Source of the DNA: Methanothrix harundinacea 6Ac
GTDB taxonomy: Archaea > Halobacteriota > Methanosarcinia > Methanotrichales > Methanotrichaceae
Assembly: GCF_000235565.1 (NCBI RefSeq)
Contig: NC_017527.1
Coordinates: 1,674,001-1,738,000, forward strand
Reading direction: 5' to 3'
Length of the DNA: 64,000 bases
Numbering within the stretch: the stretch's first letter is position 1; every line of letters starts with the position of its first letter. Positions 24,719-34,020 of the stretch are shown one piece after another. The notes below the pieces were generated by a model that ran no database searches, was not told the origin of the DNA, and saw nothing but the letters and a program-made list of their open reading frames with translations. Made by a program: the position numbers and the translations under genes.

Positions 24719-26753
24719 CTGCTATCACCGGGGGTCTGTGGAGCTCTGGGACCGGGAAGGGTCCTCGCCGAAGCCCCTCGCCTTCAGGTACTCGGCCCCC
24801 TTTTACCTCCATCTCGAAGACCCCCACGCCCACTGGGAGATGATCGAGGGGCTGGAAACCAGGTTCAAGGTGGAGGAGTGCGCCTTTGAGACCGTCTACG
24901 GACCCCTCAGCGGGTACGAGATCTGGGCGGGAAGGGACGTCGCCGAGAAGATCGAAAAGCAGACCCGGCTCCAGGCCCATCTGTACAACGTCGACCTGAG
25001 GCCCGACCAGCGTTTCCTCGCCGAGAAGGGGCTCTTCCCCTGCGGAGGGGGGGAAGAGTCCCGGTTCGATCCGGACTTTGAGATACCCCTCACCCCTCTG
25101 ACGATCGAGGTCCATGCGGACCCTCAGATTTCGAGGACGATGACCGAGATATCGGTCCAAAGCCTCCGCCGGGAGACGTCCCTCGCAGGATCAGAGCGGA
25201 AGGTTCTGGCGGAGCTCTTCGACCTGGTGAGGGTCATCGATCCTGACATCATCCTCTTCCCCGACTCCGATCAGTGGGTTCCGAGGATGGTAGCGAAGGC
25301 TGAGAGGTACGGCCTCGATCCGTCCCTCAGCAGGACCGGCGGGTTCAGGAAGATGGCCTCAAGGTCCTACTGGAGCTACGGGAGGGTGGAGCACAGGCAC
25401 GGCGCCTCGATCCCGGAGGGGAGGATCCTCATCGACACCGAGAACAGCTTCACCTATCGGGAGGGCGGGATCGGAGGGGTGGTCCTGGCCTCCCGGCTCA
25501 CGGGGCTTTCCCCGAACCTGACCTCCCGCTTCACCCCCGGCACCCTCATCTCCAACTACGAGGTCTACGAGGCCCTGAGGAGGGGGATCGCCGTCCCCTT
25601 CAGAAAGGACGATCCTGAGGGGCAGAGAAAGATCACCGAGCTGAAGGCGGCGGACAAGGGCGGCATGATATTCCAGCCCCGGCCCGGCGTCCACGAGAGG
25701 GCCTGCGAGCTGGACTTCACCTCCTTTTACCCGTCGATCATCGTGAACTACCACCTCTCCCCCGAGACGGTGGGCGGCTCCCGGCCGGTCGGTCCCGGGC
25801 CGGGCGGCTTCCGCGGCCCTGCGAGAAGGGGCTTTCTCTGCGAGGTGATCGAGCCGCTCCTGGAGCTGAGGCTAAAGACCAAGAGGCTGAAGAAGGCGGA
25901 GCCCCGGTACGGGGGGCTCGATTCGGCGCTGAAGTGGATGCTGGTCACCTGCTTCGGATACACCGGCTACAAGAACGCCAAGTTCGGCAGGATCGAGGTC
26001 CACGAGGCGATCACCCGCATCTCGAGAGATCTCCTCCTCCAGGCGAAGGAGATCGCCGAGGGGCTGGACCTGGAGGTCCTCCACGGGATCGTGGACTGCC
26101 TCTGGGTCAGAGGCGGCGACGTCCCTTCCGTCACTCTATTCAAGGAGAGGGTGGAGGCCGCCACCGGGATCGGGACCGAGCTGGACCCCTACGACTGGAT
26201 CGTCTTTCTCCCCCTCGCCGACGGCTTCGGGGCCTACAACCGGTACTTCGGCCTGCTCTCCAGCGGCAGGCTGAAGCTCCGGGGCGTCGCGGCCCGGAGG
26301 AGGGACACCCCGGAGTACGTCCGGCGGATGCAGATGGAGGTCATCGAGAAGATGGGGGAGGCCCGGAATATCGATGAGCTGAGGCTGATCAAGCCCGAGG
26401 CTCTAAAGATCGCCAGGAGGTATCGTCAATGGCTGCCGAATGCCGACCCCTCGGAGCTGGTCGTCCGTCGGCGGATAAGCAAGCTCGGCCGCCAGAAGAG
26501 GTGCGCCCAGGCTTCGGCGATCGAGGCCTATCGGAGGAGGGGGGTGAAGGTCTCGCCGGGGATGGCCGTGGAGTACGTGGTGCGGGATGCGAGGAGGTGG
26601 GAGGTGGACGGCTACTGGGACGCCTCGGAGTTCGACCTCGACTACTATGGGATTCTCATAAAGAAGGCCTGGGAGGAGGCGGCCTTCGCCTTCAGGTTCA
26701 TAGAGGATGGGCTGGGGCAGGGAGCGGGGGCGGGGGACGGGAGAAATGTTTAA
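24705..26753 (+). CDS. Family B DNA polymerase, PolB2-like with broken catalytic motif
   Basis: A 682-residue B-family polymerase relative. Motif A is good (ELDFTSFYPSIIVNYHLSPET, about residue 335). Motif B is recognisable but altered (LKWMLVTCFGYTGYKNAKFG, about 409). Motif C, normally Y-G-D-T-D-S, reads HGIVDCLWV (about 461), so the second metal-binding Asp is gone. The N-terminal region shows only weak traces of the 3'-5' exonuclease motifs (TIEVHADPQ, ILFPDSDQW). This fits the archaeal PolB2 group, which is described as having disrupted catalytic sites. A structural, repair or translesion role is possible; high-fidelity replication is unlikely. It is the third gene of the operon. Confidence 0.8.
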   Translation: MWIFDCYHRGSVELWDREGSSPKPLAFRYSAPFYLHLEDPHAHWEMIEGLETRFKVEECAFETVYGPLSGYEIWAGRDVAEKIEKQTRLQAHLYNVDLRPDQRFLAEKGLFPCGGGEESRFDPDFEIPLTPLTIEVHADPQISRTMTEISVQSLRRETSLAGSERKVLAELFDLVRVIDPDIILFPDSDQWVPRMVAKAERYGLDPSLSRTGGFRKMASRSYWSYGRVEHRHGASIPEGRILIDTENSFTYREGGIGGVVLASRLTGLSPNLTSRFTPGTLISNYEVYEALRRGIAVPFRKDDPEGQRKITELKAADKGGMIFQPRPGVHERACELDFTSFYPSIIVNYHLSPETVGGSRPVGPGPGGFRGPARRGFLCEVIEPLLELRLKTKRLKKAEPRYGGLDSALKWMLVTCFGYTGYKNAKFGRIEVHEAITRISRDLLLQAKEIAEGLDLEVLHGIVDCLWVRGGDVPSVTLFKERVEAATGIGTELDPYDWIVFLPLADGFGAYNRYFGLLSSGRLKLRGVAARRRDTPEYVRRMQMEVIEKMGEARNIDELRLIKPEALKIARRYRQWLPNADPSELVVRRRISKLGRQKRCAQASAIEAYRRRGVKVSPGMAVEYVVRDARRWEVDGYWDASEFDLDYYGILIKKAWEEAAFAFRFIEDGLGQGAGAGDGRNV

Positions 26754-27227
26754 TAGCAGTCAGATCCCCAGGATACAAAAAAGGGATCTGGGTTAATAAG
26801 CCCCTTTGATGAACAGCTCAAACTCAAAGGCAATTCGATCCAGACGGATGGATAACGCCGTGCCCAACCCAGGGCACGGCAATGATAATAATCGATATGC
26901 ACCATCGTGGAGGCCGACCGATAGAGCCTCCGCGAGCCCAATAACCTTCTTCTGGCGCGATCCCAGCTTCAATCTGAGGGGAGACGTTAAATTCTCGCCA
27001 TCTGTCCGACGCCTACATCCCAATAAGATACAGCCAAAATATCCTGGTCTTTCCTGCCAAATTTCGCCTATTTTGATGATGTCAGAGTCTATTGCTATCG
27101 ATGTGTGAGTATTCCTATTTACCATTGCCCATTCTTTAATTATCTCGGATCCGTCTCTTATTTTAGCTCGTTCTCCGCTCTTAATCGATTCTCGATCCTT
27201 TTCCTCGTTTTTCGTCGATAGCTACCG
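26754..27227. other. AT-rich stretch, no supported gene
   Basis: About 470 bp between the polymerase gene and the transposase. One minus-strand frame at 26793-27125 (110 codons, starting MVNRNTHTSIAIDSDIIKIG) is open but has no ribosome site or domain and could be debris of an older insertion. The composition resembles the transposase region more than the polymerase operon. Confidence 0.4.
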
Positions 27228-28172
27228 CTATTTTGAGACGATTTCAGCATTTTTAAGTGTACATAGCTGGTATAAGTCGAAAGCAAAGGCAGTGAATACC
27301 ATTTTAACGTGAACTCTCGGGATCGTCGTTACCATTACATGCGCGCTTCGGAACACTCTTTTAATAACAGCAAACTGACGTTCGCCCGGAAATCTCAGTT
27401 TGCTAATCAAGCGGTTTCGCAGCTTATCGAGATCGCTTAGAGGATGACCCGCTGCTGCACGTTTCATTGTGAAGTCGTTTCCCTTAGCCTTCACACCGAA
27501 ATATCCTTTGTCCCTGAGGACCACCTCTCCTTCAACCGATAGATCAACCCGACTATCGTGCACCGAAGCAGTTGTCGATTCGATGCTCCTTATCAGGCCG
27601 TAATCGATATCGACTTTAGAATGAAGTTTATAACCAAAATGGAGTTCCTCACCCTTCTTAGCCCAAGTTCCATCCCTGCTCCGACGAGTCCTAGCGGTCT
27701 CTCTTCTTGGTTTCTTTGAACCTCCTGGGTCGGCCTCTATAAACGTTGCATCCTGAATGGTTCCTCTTTTTACCTGAAGCCCTTTAAAATCGAGCTGTCT
27801 CTGGAGCTCTTCCCAAACGGACTCATCCTTTCCCGTCTGGGCCATCCGCTCGCGAAAAAGCCATATCGTCCTGGAATCGGGTATAGAATCAGGAAATCCT
27901 AAGAATTTCATAAAAGATATTCGATCCGAAATCTGCTTTTCAGTCTCGAGGTCGCTCAACCCGTACCACTGCTGGAGCAAAAGCACCTTGAGCATCAGGA
28001 TAACATCAAAGTTCGGCCTTCCGCCTCGTTCGGTTTTATTATGATACATCTCTTCAAGAATTGGTCGAAATGGTTCCCACTCGATCAAGTTCGTTATCTT
28101 TGAAAGCCTATCGCCCAGCTTCTCTACGTTCTTGTAAGCTTCTCGAAGGCCCCAGGCAGTAAAAGAACTCAT
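27228..28172 (-). mobile_element. IS5-family transposase, apparently intact
   Basis: A 314-residue DDE transposase. The N-terminal domain has the pattern PNFDVILMLKVLLLQQWYGLSDLETEKQISDRISFMKFLGF and PDSRTIWLFRERM. The catalytic part has TIQDATFIEADPGG (first Asp), VVLRDKGYFG (second Asp) and GERQFAVIKRVF (Glu region). It is uninterrupted and AT-rich compared with the core genome. Imperfect candidate ends, TAGC....CTAT, are seen at about 27222 and, inverted, at about 28213, which would make an element of about 1 kb; I could not confirm a target duplication. Confidence 0.85.
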
Positions 28173-28226
28173 ACACTATTCATGTATATATTAGTATATA
28201 ATGTTTTCCATAGACATGCTAGGTTT

Positions 28227-28553
28227 TTAGGAATCCTCGCTCAAAGATTCTAACTCAACTTCAACTTCAAAAAGACTCAAAGCTCCAGAATTTACGGCTG
28301 AGGCCCATCTATCTACCGGAAGAAGTTGGACTCTGTCTTGCTCCAATGCTGCGATACATAACTCTATTTCAGATCTAATAATATTTTTATATTTTATTTT
28401 ATCCTTATGATTGATATGTGACTGATATGCATAGTTAACTGCAAACGCGAGTATTACACCGAAAAAGGATCCTACCATGGGAGGAATCAATGTTTTAATT
28501 TGTAACCCAAAAATTATAGGACCTTGATCCAAAGGCGTTGATTGATTTAACAT
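28227..28553 (-). CDS. Membrane-anchored unknown protein, probably truncated
   Basis: A 108-residue AT-rich gene with one membrane segment (IPPMVGSFFGVILAFAVNYAYQ) and a cytoplasmic helical region ending DRWASAVNSGALSLFEVEVE and a few more residues. This resembles the N-terminal half of longer bacterial and archaeal proteins in which an SAxNSGxLxLF block is followed by another helical segment. The frame stops about 10 bp from the likely end of the IS5 element, so truncation by the insertion is probable. Function unknown. Confidence 0.5.
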   Translation of the reverse strand: MLNQSTPLDQGPIIFGLQIKTLIPPMVGSFFGVILAFAVNYAYQSHINHKDKIKYKNIIRSEIELCIAALEQDRVQLLPVDRWASAVNSGALSLFEVEVELESLSEDS

Positions 28554-28644
28554 GTAGATATTCAGTATCGTATCGTTCGTTTCTGTCCCTCCGTTAGACT
28601 ACCAGCTGGTTTAAACCCCATGGATTTTTCGTAATATGCCCCCT

Positions 28645-29289
28645 TTATAGAGGCCCCCTCATCCTCTCCTCCAGCTCCCGGAGCTGCACCTCCAGCCTCC
28701 GCTGGCCGATGGCGTTGGTGAGGTCGCCCCGGGTCCGGTCCAGGAGGGAGCGGGCGACGTCCCCCTTCCGCCGCATCCCCTTGGTGACGGCGTCGGGGTA
28801 GTCGAAGGACATCAACAGGTGGTAGATCTCCTCCATCGCCGCGAGGTGGACCTCCCCCTCCTCCGGCCTCCCCAAACGGATCAGGTCGAGGATGTGCCTC
28901 CTCAGCTCCCCGACGGCGTCGCCGAGCCCCGCCAAGTAGCTCGTCATCTCGACCCCCACCTCCCGGGGATGGGGGATCGTCCCCTCGGTGATGAGGGAGT
29001 AGACGATCCTCGCCTCGGCGTACTCCTGCTCCGCGCCGTCGACGAGGCCGGAGTAGCGGACGTCGGGATGCTCTTTCAGGAGGTTCAGGATAGAGGCTAG
29101 GTCCTCCCCCGCCCGGCCGGCGAGGTCGAGGGCCCGGTCGAGTTCCCCCCGGTGGACTGACCTGATGGCGGCGCCCGACGATCTGACCACCGCCCTCGTC
29201 AGGGCCAGCGCCTCCTCCCGGGCCCTGTCCTTCTCCTCGAGGTGGTGGGATATCTCCTCGGCCAGTTCGTCGGCCGTCGAAGGCGTCAT
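28645..29289 (-). CDS. Translin-family RNA/ssDNA-binding protein
   Basis: A 214-residue all-helical protein. The pattern EEISHHLEEKDRAREEALALTRAVVRSSGAAIRSVHRGE, then AEQEYAEARIVYSLI and GVEMTSYLAGLGDAVGELRRHILDLI, matches archaeal translin-like proteins. Family members form octameric baskets that bind RNA or single-stranded DNA; in archaea the role is not settled. Its start overlaps the stop of the upstream TIM-barrel gene (ATGA), so the two genes and the UPF0201 gene before them form one unit. Confidence 0.85.
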   Translation of the reverse strand: MTPSTADELAEEISHHLEEKDRAREEALALTRAVVRSSGAAIRSVHRGELDRALDLAGRAGEDLASILNLLKEHPDVRYSGLVDGAEQEYAEARIVYSLITEGTIPHPREVGVEMTSYLAGLGDAVGELRRHILDLIRLGRPEEGEVHLAAMEEIYHLLMSFDYPDAVTKGMRRKGDVARSLLDRTRGDLTNAIGQRRLEVQLRELEERMRGPL

Positions 29290-30059
29290 GCGGAGCCCTC
29301 CAAAAAGGCCTTCAGGTTCCTCATGGACTGGGCCCCCTGGACGAGGGTCCGGGCCTCGGTGACGAACCTGCCCTCGTACCCCTCCAGGCCCTTCGCCACC
29401 CTCCGCCAGTTGACGTTACCGCTCTTGACCGGCAGGTGCTCGTCCCTCGCCCCCTTGTTGTCGTGGACGTGGACGTGGATCATCTTCTCCTTCAGGGCAA
29501 GAAACGAGTCGACGTTCCCGTTGGTGTTGGCGTGGCCGACGTCGAAGACGAACCCCAGGTTCTCCCGCCGGACGTTCTCGAGGATCCCCTGGATCTCCTC
29601 GGGGGTCCTTCCAAGCATCGACTCGATCTTCAGCATATTCTCGACGGCGATCCTCATCCCGAACTCTGCGGCGTGGTCGCAGATCTCCTGCAACCCCAGA
29701 ATGTTCTGCTCCCAGGCCCGGTCAGGCATCTGCTTTCCCAGGGGCGAGAGGTAGCCGGGATGGACGACGGCGAGGCCGCAGAACTCGGAGGCGAAGCTGA
29801 TGCACTCCTTCATCTGCCGGAGGGTCTCCTCCCAGATCGGCTGGTTCATGCTGGCGAGGTTGAGGTCGGAGTAGGGTAGGTGGATGGTGATGACGAGGTC
29901 GGTCGTCTCGACGATCTCCCGGGCGAGGGGTATGGTCTCGGCCGTCAGCCTCTGCCTTCCCTCGTTGACGATCTCCCAGCCTGAGTACCCGAGATCCTCC
30001 AGCTGGTAGGCCCAGTCGAAGGGCTGATCGACGAGGGCGCTGGAGGAGAAGCTAAACAT
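29286..30059 (-). CDS. Xylose-isomerase-like TIM-barrel protein
   Basis: A 257-residue protein of the AP endonuclease 2 / sugar isomerase superfamily. Typical segments: FDWAYQLEDLGYSGWEIV, TIHLPYSDLNLAS, AVVHPGYLSP, RIAVENMLKIESMLGRTPEE, LGFVFDVGHANTNG, IHVHVHDNKGARDEHLPV. The His, Glu, Asp-His and His-Asp residues are the divalent-metal ligands of the family. Whether it acts on DNA or on a sugar is not clear; for archaeal members of this type neither is proven. The start is the ATG at 30059, which overlaps the UPF0201 stop (ATGTTTAG). Confidence 0.8.
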   Translation of the reverse strand: MFSFSSSALVDQPFDWAYQLEDLGYSGWEIVNEGRQRLTAETIPLAREIVETTDLVITIHLPYSDLNLASMNQPIWEETLRQMKECISFASEFCGLAVVHPGYLSPLGKQMPDRAWEQNILGLQEICDHAAEFGMRIAVENMLKIESMLGRTPEEIQGILENVRRENLGFVFDVGHANTNGNVDSFLALKEKMIHVHVHDNKGARDEHLPVKSGNVNWRRVAKGLEGYEGRFVTEARTLVQGAQSMRNLKAFLEGSA

Positions 30060-30468
30060 GATCCCCATCCTCCAGCTCGATCTCCTCGATGGGCTTCCCG
30101 TCGACGGTCCGGGGGGCGAGCCAGTCTATGAGGGAGGGCCCCCCCCTGATCTCGACGTGGATCGATCCGAGGGGCTCCTCCTCCGGCGGAAAATTTATCC
30201 TCCCCACGGTGGCCGCCTGCTTATTCAGCCTGAACTGGACGGCGTCTGCGACCACTCCCTGGAGCATCACCGACCTCGCGGTATCCAGGATCCTCTGCTC
30301 CCTCAGGAGGCGGTGGAAGGCGGCAAGGCTGGCCGCGCCCCCCCTCCCGCTGATGAAGCCCCCTTCGGCATCGACCTCGATCCCCGGAAATAGGGCCTCC
30401 AGGGCCCCGGCCACCTTCTCGGGGCTCTCGGTGGGCCTGACGGCCGCCCTCAGCGACACCTCGATCAT
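30052..30468 (-). CDS. UPF0201 family protein (archaeal RNA-binding type)
   Basis: A 138-residue protein with the family pattern: an N-terminal strand VSLRAAVRPTESPEKVAGAL, then ILDTARSVMLQGVVADAVQFRLNKQAATVGRINF, and the ending GKPIEEIELEDG. UPF0201 members are nearly universal in Euryarchaeota and have an L5/RpL11-like RNA-binding fold. It is the first gene of the unit with the TIM-barrel and translin-like genes, and the mix suggests nucleic-acid metabolism. Confidence 0.85.
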   Translation of the reverse strand: MIEVSLRAAVRPTESPEKVAGALEALFPGIEVDAEGGFISGRGGAASLAAFHRLLREQRILDTARSVMLQGVVADAVQFRLNKQAATVGRINFPPEEEPLGSIHVEIRGGPSLIDWLAPRTVDGKPIEEIELEDGDHV

Positions 30469-30527
30469 CTTTATGGGGTCTTTCGTCCTGGTATTTTAGA
30501 GTTGGGTAGGCTGAGGGGAGGCGGGGG

Positions 30528-31769
30528 TCAGCGGCTGCTCGTCCTGAACCGCAGGATCGCCGCGATGCCGCCGAAGGCCCGGAGGAGCTGGGCCCCCTCC
30601 TCGAAGTCGGTGGATATGATCTTGACGGAGCTTCCGCTCTCCTCCGCCATTCGGGAGAGGTCGGATATGATGTCCACCTCGTCGGCTAGGGCGAGCTGAG
30701 ACCCGCACCTCAGACAGGTCCCCGGAGGCGGGCTGTTCGACGATCGCGTGGCATCTTCGGAGAAGTCGCAGCTGGCGTTGGTGCAGACGATCCGGGCCCT
30801 CGTCTTCCGGAGGTCCTCGGAGAGGAGGAGGGTGTCCACCGCCCCCATCGTCAGGTTCTCCCGGACCTCCTTCTCCCCGTAGGAGGCGAGGCCCTTATCG
30901 CTCACCAGCTCCTTCATGAACCTCCTCATGACCAGCTTCTCCTGGGTCAGCTCCAGGTCGAGGAGCCGCTCCTGGGCCGCCTCCACCAGCTCGTAGAGCC
31001 CCGACTCGTCGGTGTAGGTGACGTCCAGGGCCTCCAGGATCCTCTGCTGGAGCTCGTGGTGGAGGAAGGCGCCGTCGACGAACTCCTCCTTCGTCGGGGA
31101 CGGCCCTCCGATCAGGATCCCCTCCAGGTCTTTTCTGTCGATGGAGAGGAACGCCTCGGTGGCGCTGTCTCCGATCCTCTTGTAGAATTCGTGGATCGCG
31201 ATCAGCCTCAGCTGCTGGAACCTGTGGCTGCTCTGCCCGCCCTTCCTCTGCTTTCCGGGGACCGAGGAGGTGAGGTGCTTTATGGCCTCCACCTGCTTTC
31301 CCCGGAGGGTCCCGATCGTCGCCTCCCTCCGGTCGAGGACGATGAGGCCGAAGGTCTTCTTGTCGGCGAGCATATCCTCCAGGGGGGTTAGGAGGAACGA
31401 TGAGTCGCAGTGGTACCGGTAGGTGACGATCGGCTCCGGAGGCTCCAGGACCCGGCTGTACATGTCGGTCTTGTTTCCGCCGATGTCGACGGCCCCGACG
31501 AAGATGGCGACGCCGTTGGGAGGGGCCTTTGGGATCAGCCGGAGCCTTGCCATCACCGACTCGAGGGCGCTCTGGACGTTCGTCCGGGTGAGCTTGGACT
31601 TGATGTTGGACGCCTGGCCGTGCTCGTCCCGGAGCTGGGCTGTGACGTCCGATATCTGCTTGTCGGGGGGGATGTAGAGCGAGATCAGCTCTGTTCCCCT
31701 ACCGCTCTTGCTCCTCAGGTCTTCGAGCAGCCGTTTGAATTCGTACTTCTCTTGGGCGGTAAACTCCAT
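30528..31769 (-). CDS. prf1: Peptide chain release factor aRF1
   Basis: A 413-residue class I release factor. NIKS (residues 55-58) reads stop codons and GGQ (about 177) triggers peptidyl-tRNA hydrolysis. The C-terminal domain has a Cys pair motif (CTNASCDF and CLRCGSQ) that can hold zinc, followed by IISTDFEEGAQLLRAFGGIAAILRF. The start is the ATG at 31769, after GAGGAG; the open frame to 31907 is not coding in character. It is a single-gene unit upstream of which the MTA/MTI phosphorylase gene runs in the opposite direction. Confidence 0.96.
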   Translation of the reverse strand: MEFTAQEKYEFKRLLEDLRSKSGRGTELISLYIPPDKQISDVTAQLRDEHGQASNIKSKLTRTNVQSALESVMARLRLIPKAPPNGVAIFVGAVDIGGNKTDMYSRVLEPPEPIVTYRYHCDSSFLLTPLEDMLADKKTFGLIVLDRREATIGTLRGKQVEAIKHLTSSVPGKQRKGGQSSHRFQQLRLIAIHEFYKRIGDSATEAFLSIDRKDLEGILIGGPSPTKEEFVDGAFLHHELQQRILEALDVTYTDESGLYELVEAAQERLLDLELTQEKLVMRRFMKELVSDKGLASYGEKEVRENLTMGAVDTLLLSEDLRKTRARIVCTNASCDFSEDATRSSNSPPPGTCLRCGSQLALADEVDIISDLSRMAEESGSSVKIISTDFEEGAQLLRAFGGIAAILRFRTSSR

Positions 31770-31991
31770 CTGGCATCTCCTCAAAAGGGCCCGGTATTTG
31801 GGGGGGATACTGTAGCCGCCATCCGACGGCCGTTTCAGAGGCAAGACGTGGACGGGGCTTATGTAGGTTTCGCCATACCTGCGCCCGATAGGCGCCGTCG
31901 ACCTCAAAAGAGCCCCCGATTGAATCGAGGCTGCCGCCGATTTCTCTCCCGGGGAGAAGTCCTATAACTTCAGAGGATCTTCCTGCCGAAC

Positions 31992-32744
31992 ATGAATGGT
32001 AAGATCGCGGTGATCGGAGGAACGGGGTTTGAGGTCGGGGGCGAGCCTTCCCTCATCGATACCCCCTACGGCCGGCTGATGGCGGCGGCGACGGAGCTTT
32101 GCGGCCGGGAGGTCCTCTTCATCCCGCGCCACGGCGAGGCCCACCTCCCACCCCACCGGGTGAACTACCGGGCCCTCCTCTGGGCGGCAAGGGCCTCCGG
32201 GGCGGTCCGGGTCGTCTCCACCAACACTGTGGGGTCGATGGCCTGGCACCCCGTAGGAAGCCTCGTCATCCCCACCGACTTCGTCGATTTCACCAAATCG
32301 AGGCCCTCGACCTTCTTCGAGGAAGAGGCGGTCCACGTCGATCTGACTGCGCCCTACTGCCCCGAGGTTAGGCGGGCCCTGGCGGCGGGGGCGGAGGCGG
32401 CCGGCGCTCTCGTCTCCGACGGGATATACGTCTGCACCGAGGGGCCCCACCTGGAGAGCCCGGCTCAGATCAGGATGCTCCGGCAGTTTGGCGACGTCGT
32501 CGGCATGACCGGCTACCCCGAGGTCGTCCTAGCCCGGGAGCTGGAGCTATGTTACGCCTCGATCTGCATCGTAACAAACCCCGCCGCCGGGATGAGGAAA
32601 GATTCGATGTCTGCGGCGGAGATCAGAACCGAGATGGCGATATCCGCCCGGCTTCTGAGGGAGGTCATAGAGGCTGCCATAACGATGATCCCCGAGGAGA
32701 GGGGCTGCTCCTGCGGTCGGGCCCTCGCCGAGGCGAGGCTATGA
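31992..32744 (+). CDS. MTA/MTI-type nucleoside phosphorylase
   Basis: A 250-residue purine nucleoside phosphorylase of the MtnP type. It starts IAVIGGTGFEVGG and has FIPRHGEAHLPPHRVNYRALLWA, VVSTNTVGSMAWHPVGSLVIPTDFVDFT and YVCTEGPHLESPAQIR, with GMTGYPEVVLARELELCYASICIVTN at the base site. It splits methylthioadenosine or methylthioinosine with phosphate in methionine salvage. In methanogens this branch often works on methylthioinosine made by a deaminase. Asn or Asp at the base-contact position decides the substrate, and I cannot settle it by eye. The C-terminus ends with a CSCG pair. Confidence 0.88.
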   Translation: MNGKIAVIGGTGFEVGGEPSLIDTPYGRLMAAATELCGREVLFIPRHGEAHLPPHRVNYRALLWAARASGAVRVVSTNTVGSMAWHPVGSLVIPTDFVDFTKSRPSTFFEEEAVHVDLTAPYCPEVRRALAAGAEAAGALVSDGIYVCTEGPHLESPAQIRMLRQFGDVVGMTGYPEVVLARELELCYASICIVTNPAAGMRKDSMSAAEIRTEMAISARLLREVIEAAITMIPEERGCSCGRALAEARL

Positions 32745-32751
32745 CCCTCCT

Positions 32752-33525
32752 TTAGGGATCGGCCTCCTCCTTTCTGCAGACGAGGACGAGAAAATCGGGG
32801 ACCCGGGAGGCGTCAAGCCGCTCCGGATGGAGGGTGGTCCAGGATTCGGGAGGTTCGGGTTCCAGGAGCCTCAAGAGGCGAAATCCAGAAGAGATCAGGG
32901 AGTTCACCGTATCACCGAGGGTCCGATGCCAGGCCACCGTCGGCTCCATGCCGGATCTCGGGCCCCAGGGGACGAGGAACGGTCCCCGATCGAAGTAGCG
33001 GTCGACCTTCCTGTACAGCTTTCTTCCTTCGCCGTCCTTCACCCATCCGAAGACGGGGGCGGAGAAACACGGATGGTTTACGATGTGGAGATAGATGCCT
33101 CCTGGTCGGAGGAGGCGGCTTAACTCCCTGAAGGACCCCTCGAAATCTGCGGCGTCCTGGATGACGTTGTTGGTGACCACGGCGTCAAAAGAGCGGTCGG
33201 CCAGGAAGGGGAGGTGGGCTATATCCCCTTCATGATACCTGATGGATAGGGGCTCTGCTTCCTCTTCTGCCAGAGCAAATGCCAGCATCTGAGACGATGC
33301 CTCCACGGCGGTGACGGCGGCGCCCAGTTCTGCCAGCTTCCGGCTGAGGTAGCCATCGCCACAGCCGGCATCGAGGATCCGTTTACCCCCGACGTCTCCC
33401 AGGGCCTCGAGGATTATGGGGTCCAGGAGATCTCGACGGTTGGGATCGTTTCTGCCGAAGTTCCGGTGCCAGGCATCTGCATTGCGGTTCCAGCTATCGG
33501 TGCTATCGTCCTGGGTATAAGGCAT
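32752..33525 (-). CDS. SAM-dependent class I methyltransferase
   Basis: A 257-residue protein with motif I ILDAGCGDGYLSRKL (about 45-60), the acidic ribose-binding residue in TAVEAS, motif II region HEGDIAHLPFLADRSFDAVVTNNV and RLLRPGGIYLHIVNHP. These define a Rossmann methyltransferase. The N-terminus (WNRNADAWHRNFGRNDPNRR) is common in small-molecule methyltransferases. The substrate is unknown. The start is the ATG at 33525 with GGGAGGG before it. Confidence 0.82.
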   Translation of the reverse strand: MPYTQDDSTDSWNRNADAWHRNFGRNDPNRRDLLDPIILEALGDVGGKRILDAGCGDGYLSRKLAELGAAVTAVEASSQMLAFALAEEEAEPLSIRYHEGDIAHLPFLADRSFDAVVTNNVIQDAADFEGSFRELSRLLRPGGIYLHIVNHPCFSAPVFGWVKDGEGRKLYRKVDRYFDRGPFLVPWGPRSGMEPTVAWHRTLGDTVNSLISSGFRLLRLLEPEPPESWTTLHPERLDASRVPDFLVLVCRKEEADP

Positions 33526-33630
33526 CGAGCCAGCCCTCCCTGGCAATCAGAATTGGTCTTTTATGGCACCGGCGGAGATCGGCTGGGGAAGGGAGCCGCC
33601 GACCACGGGCCGGATATATCGAGGTCCTCC

Positions 33631-33999
33631 CTAGAGGACCGTCACGGTGATGCTCGCCTCGCCCCTCGCCCCGGCCCCGTCCGTCGCCGTCAGGGTGACG
33701 ACGTACCGGCCCCGGCTCATCTCTGACGGCGGGGCTTCGAAGGAACTCTTGGTGGAGAGGGTCCCATCCAAGGAGGACGACCACCGGTAAGCGTAGGGCT
33801 TCCTTCCGCCCGTCGCCTCCCCCTCGAACCTGATCGGCTCATCCCCGGAGAGGAGCGAGCCGGTGGCGGGGGAGGTTATCGCCACGGTGAGGCCGGAGGC
33901 CGACCCCTCGGGGCTGGCCCCATCCCCCGCCTTATCCATGCAGCCCGAGACGAGGCAGGCGGCAAGGCAGATGAGAATTGAGATCGCTCTTCCTCTCAT
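33631..33999 (-). CDS. Small lipoprotein with Ig-like (PKD-type) domain
   Basis: A 122-residue protein. The signal peptide ends in a lipobox (LVSGC, Cys at about 20). It is followed by one beta-sandwich domain: LTVAITSPATGSLLSGDEPIRFEGEAT, PYAYRWSSSLDGTL and GRYVVTLTATDGAGARGEASITVTV, with the alternating pattern of PKD or cadherin-like folds. It is likely anchored on the outer side of the membrane. It ends 21 bp before the CooC-like gene stop and has its own start; no partner is known. Confidence 0.7.
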   Translation of the reverse strand: MRGRAISILICLAACLVSGCMDKAGDGASPEGSASGLTVAITSPATGSLLSGDEPIRFEGEATGGRKPYAYRWSSSLDGTLSTKSSFEAPPSEMSRGRYVVTLTATDGAGARGEASITVTVL

Positions 34000-34020
34000 G
34001 GTCTTAGGTCTTGGTAGGGC

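Noticed and set aside
26793-27125. 110-codon frame between the polymerase and the transposase
   Set aside because: Open but no ribosome site, no domain and an atypical amino-acid mix; kept only as a note in the intergenic entry.
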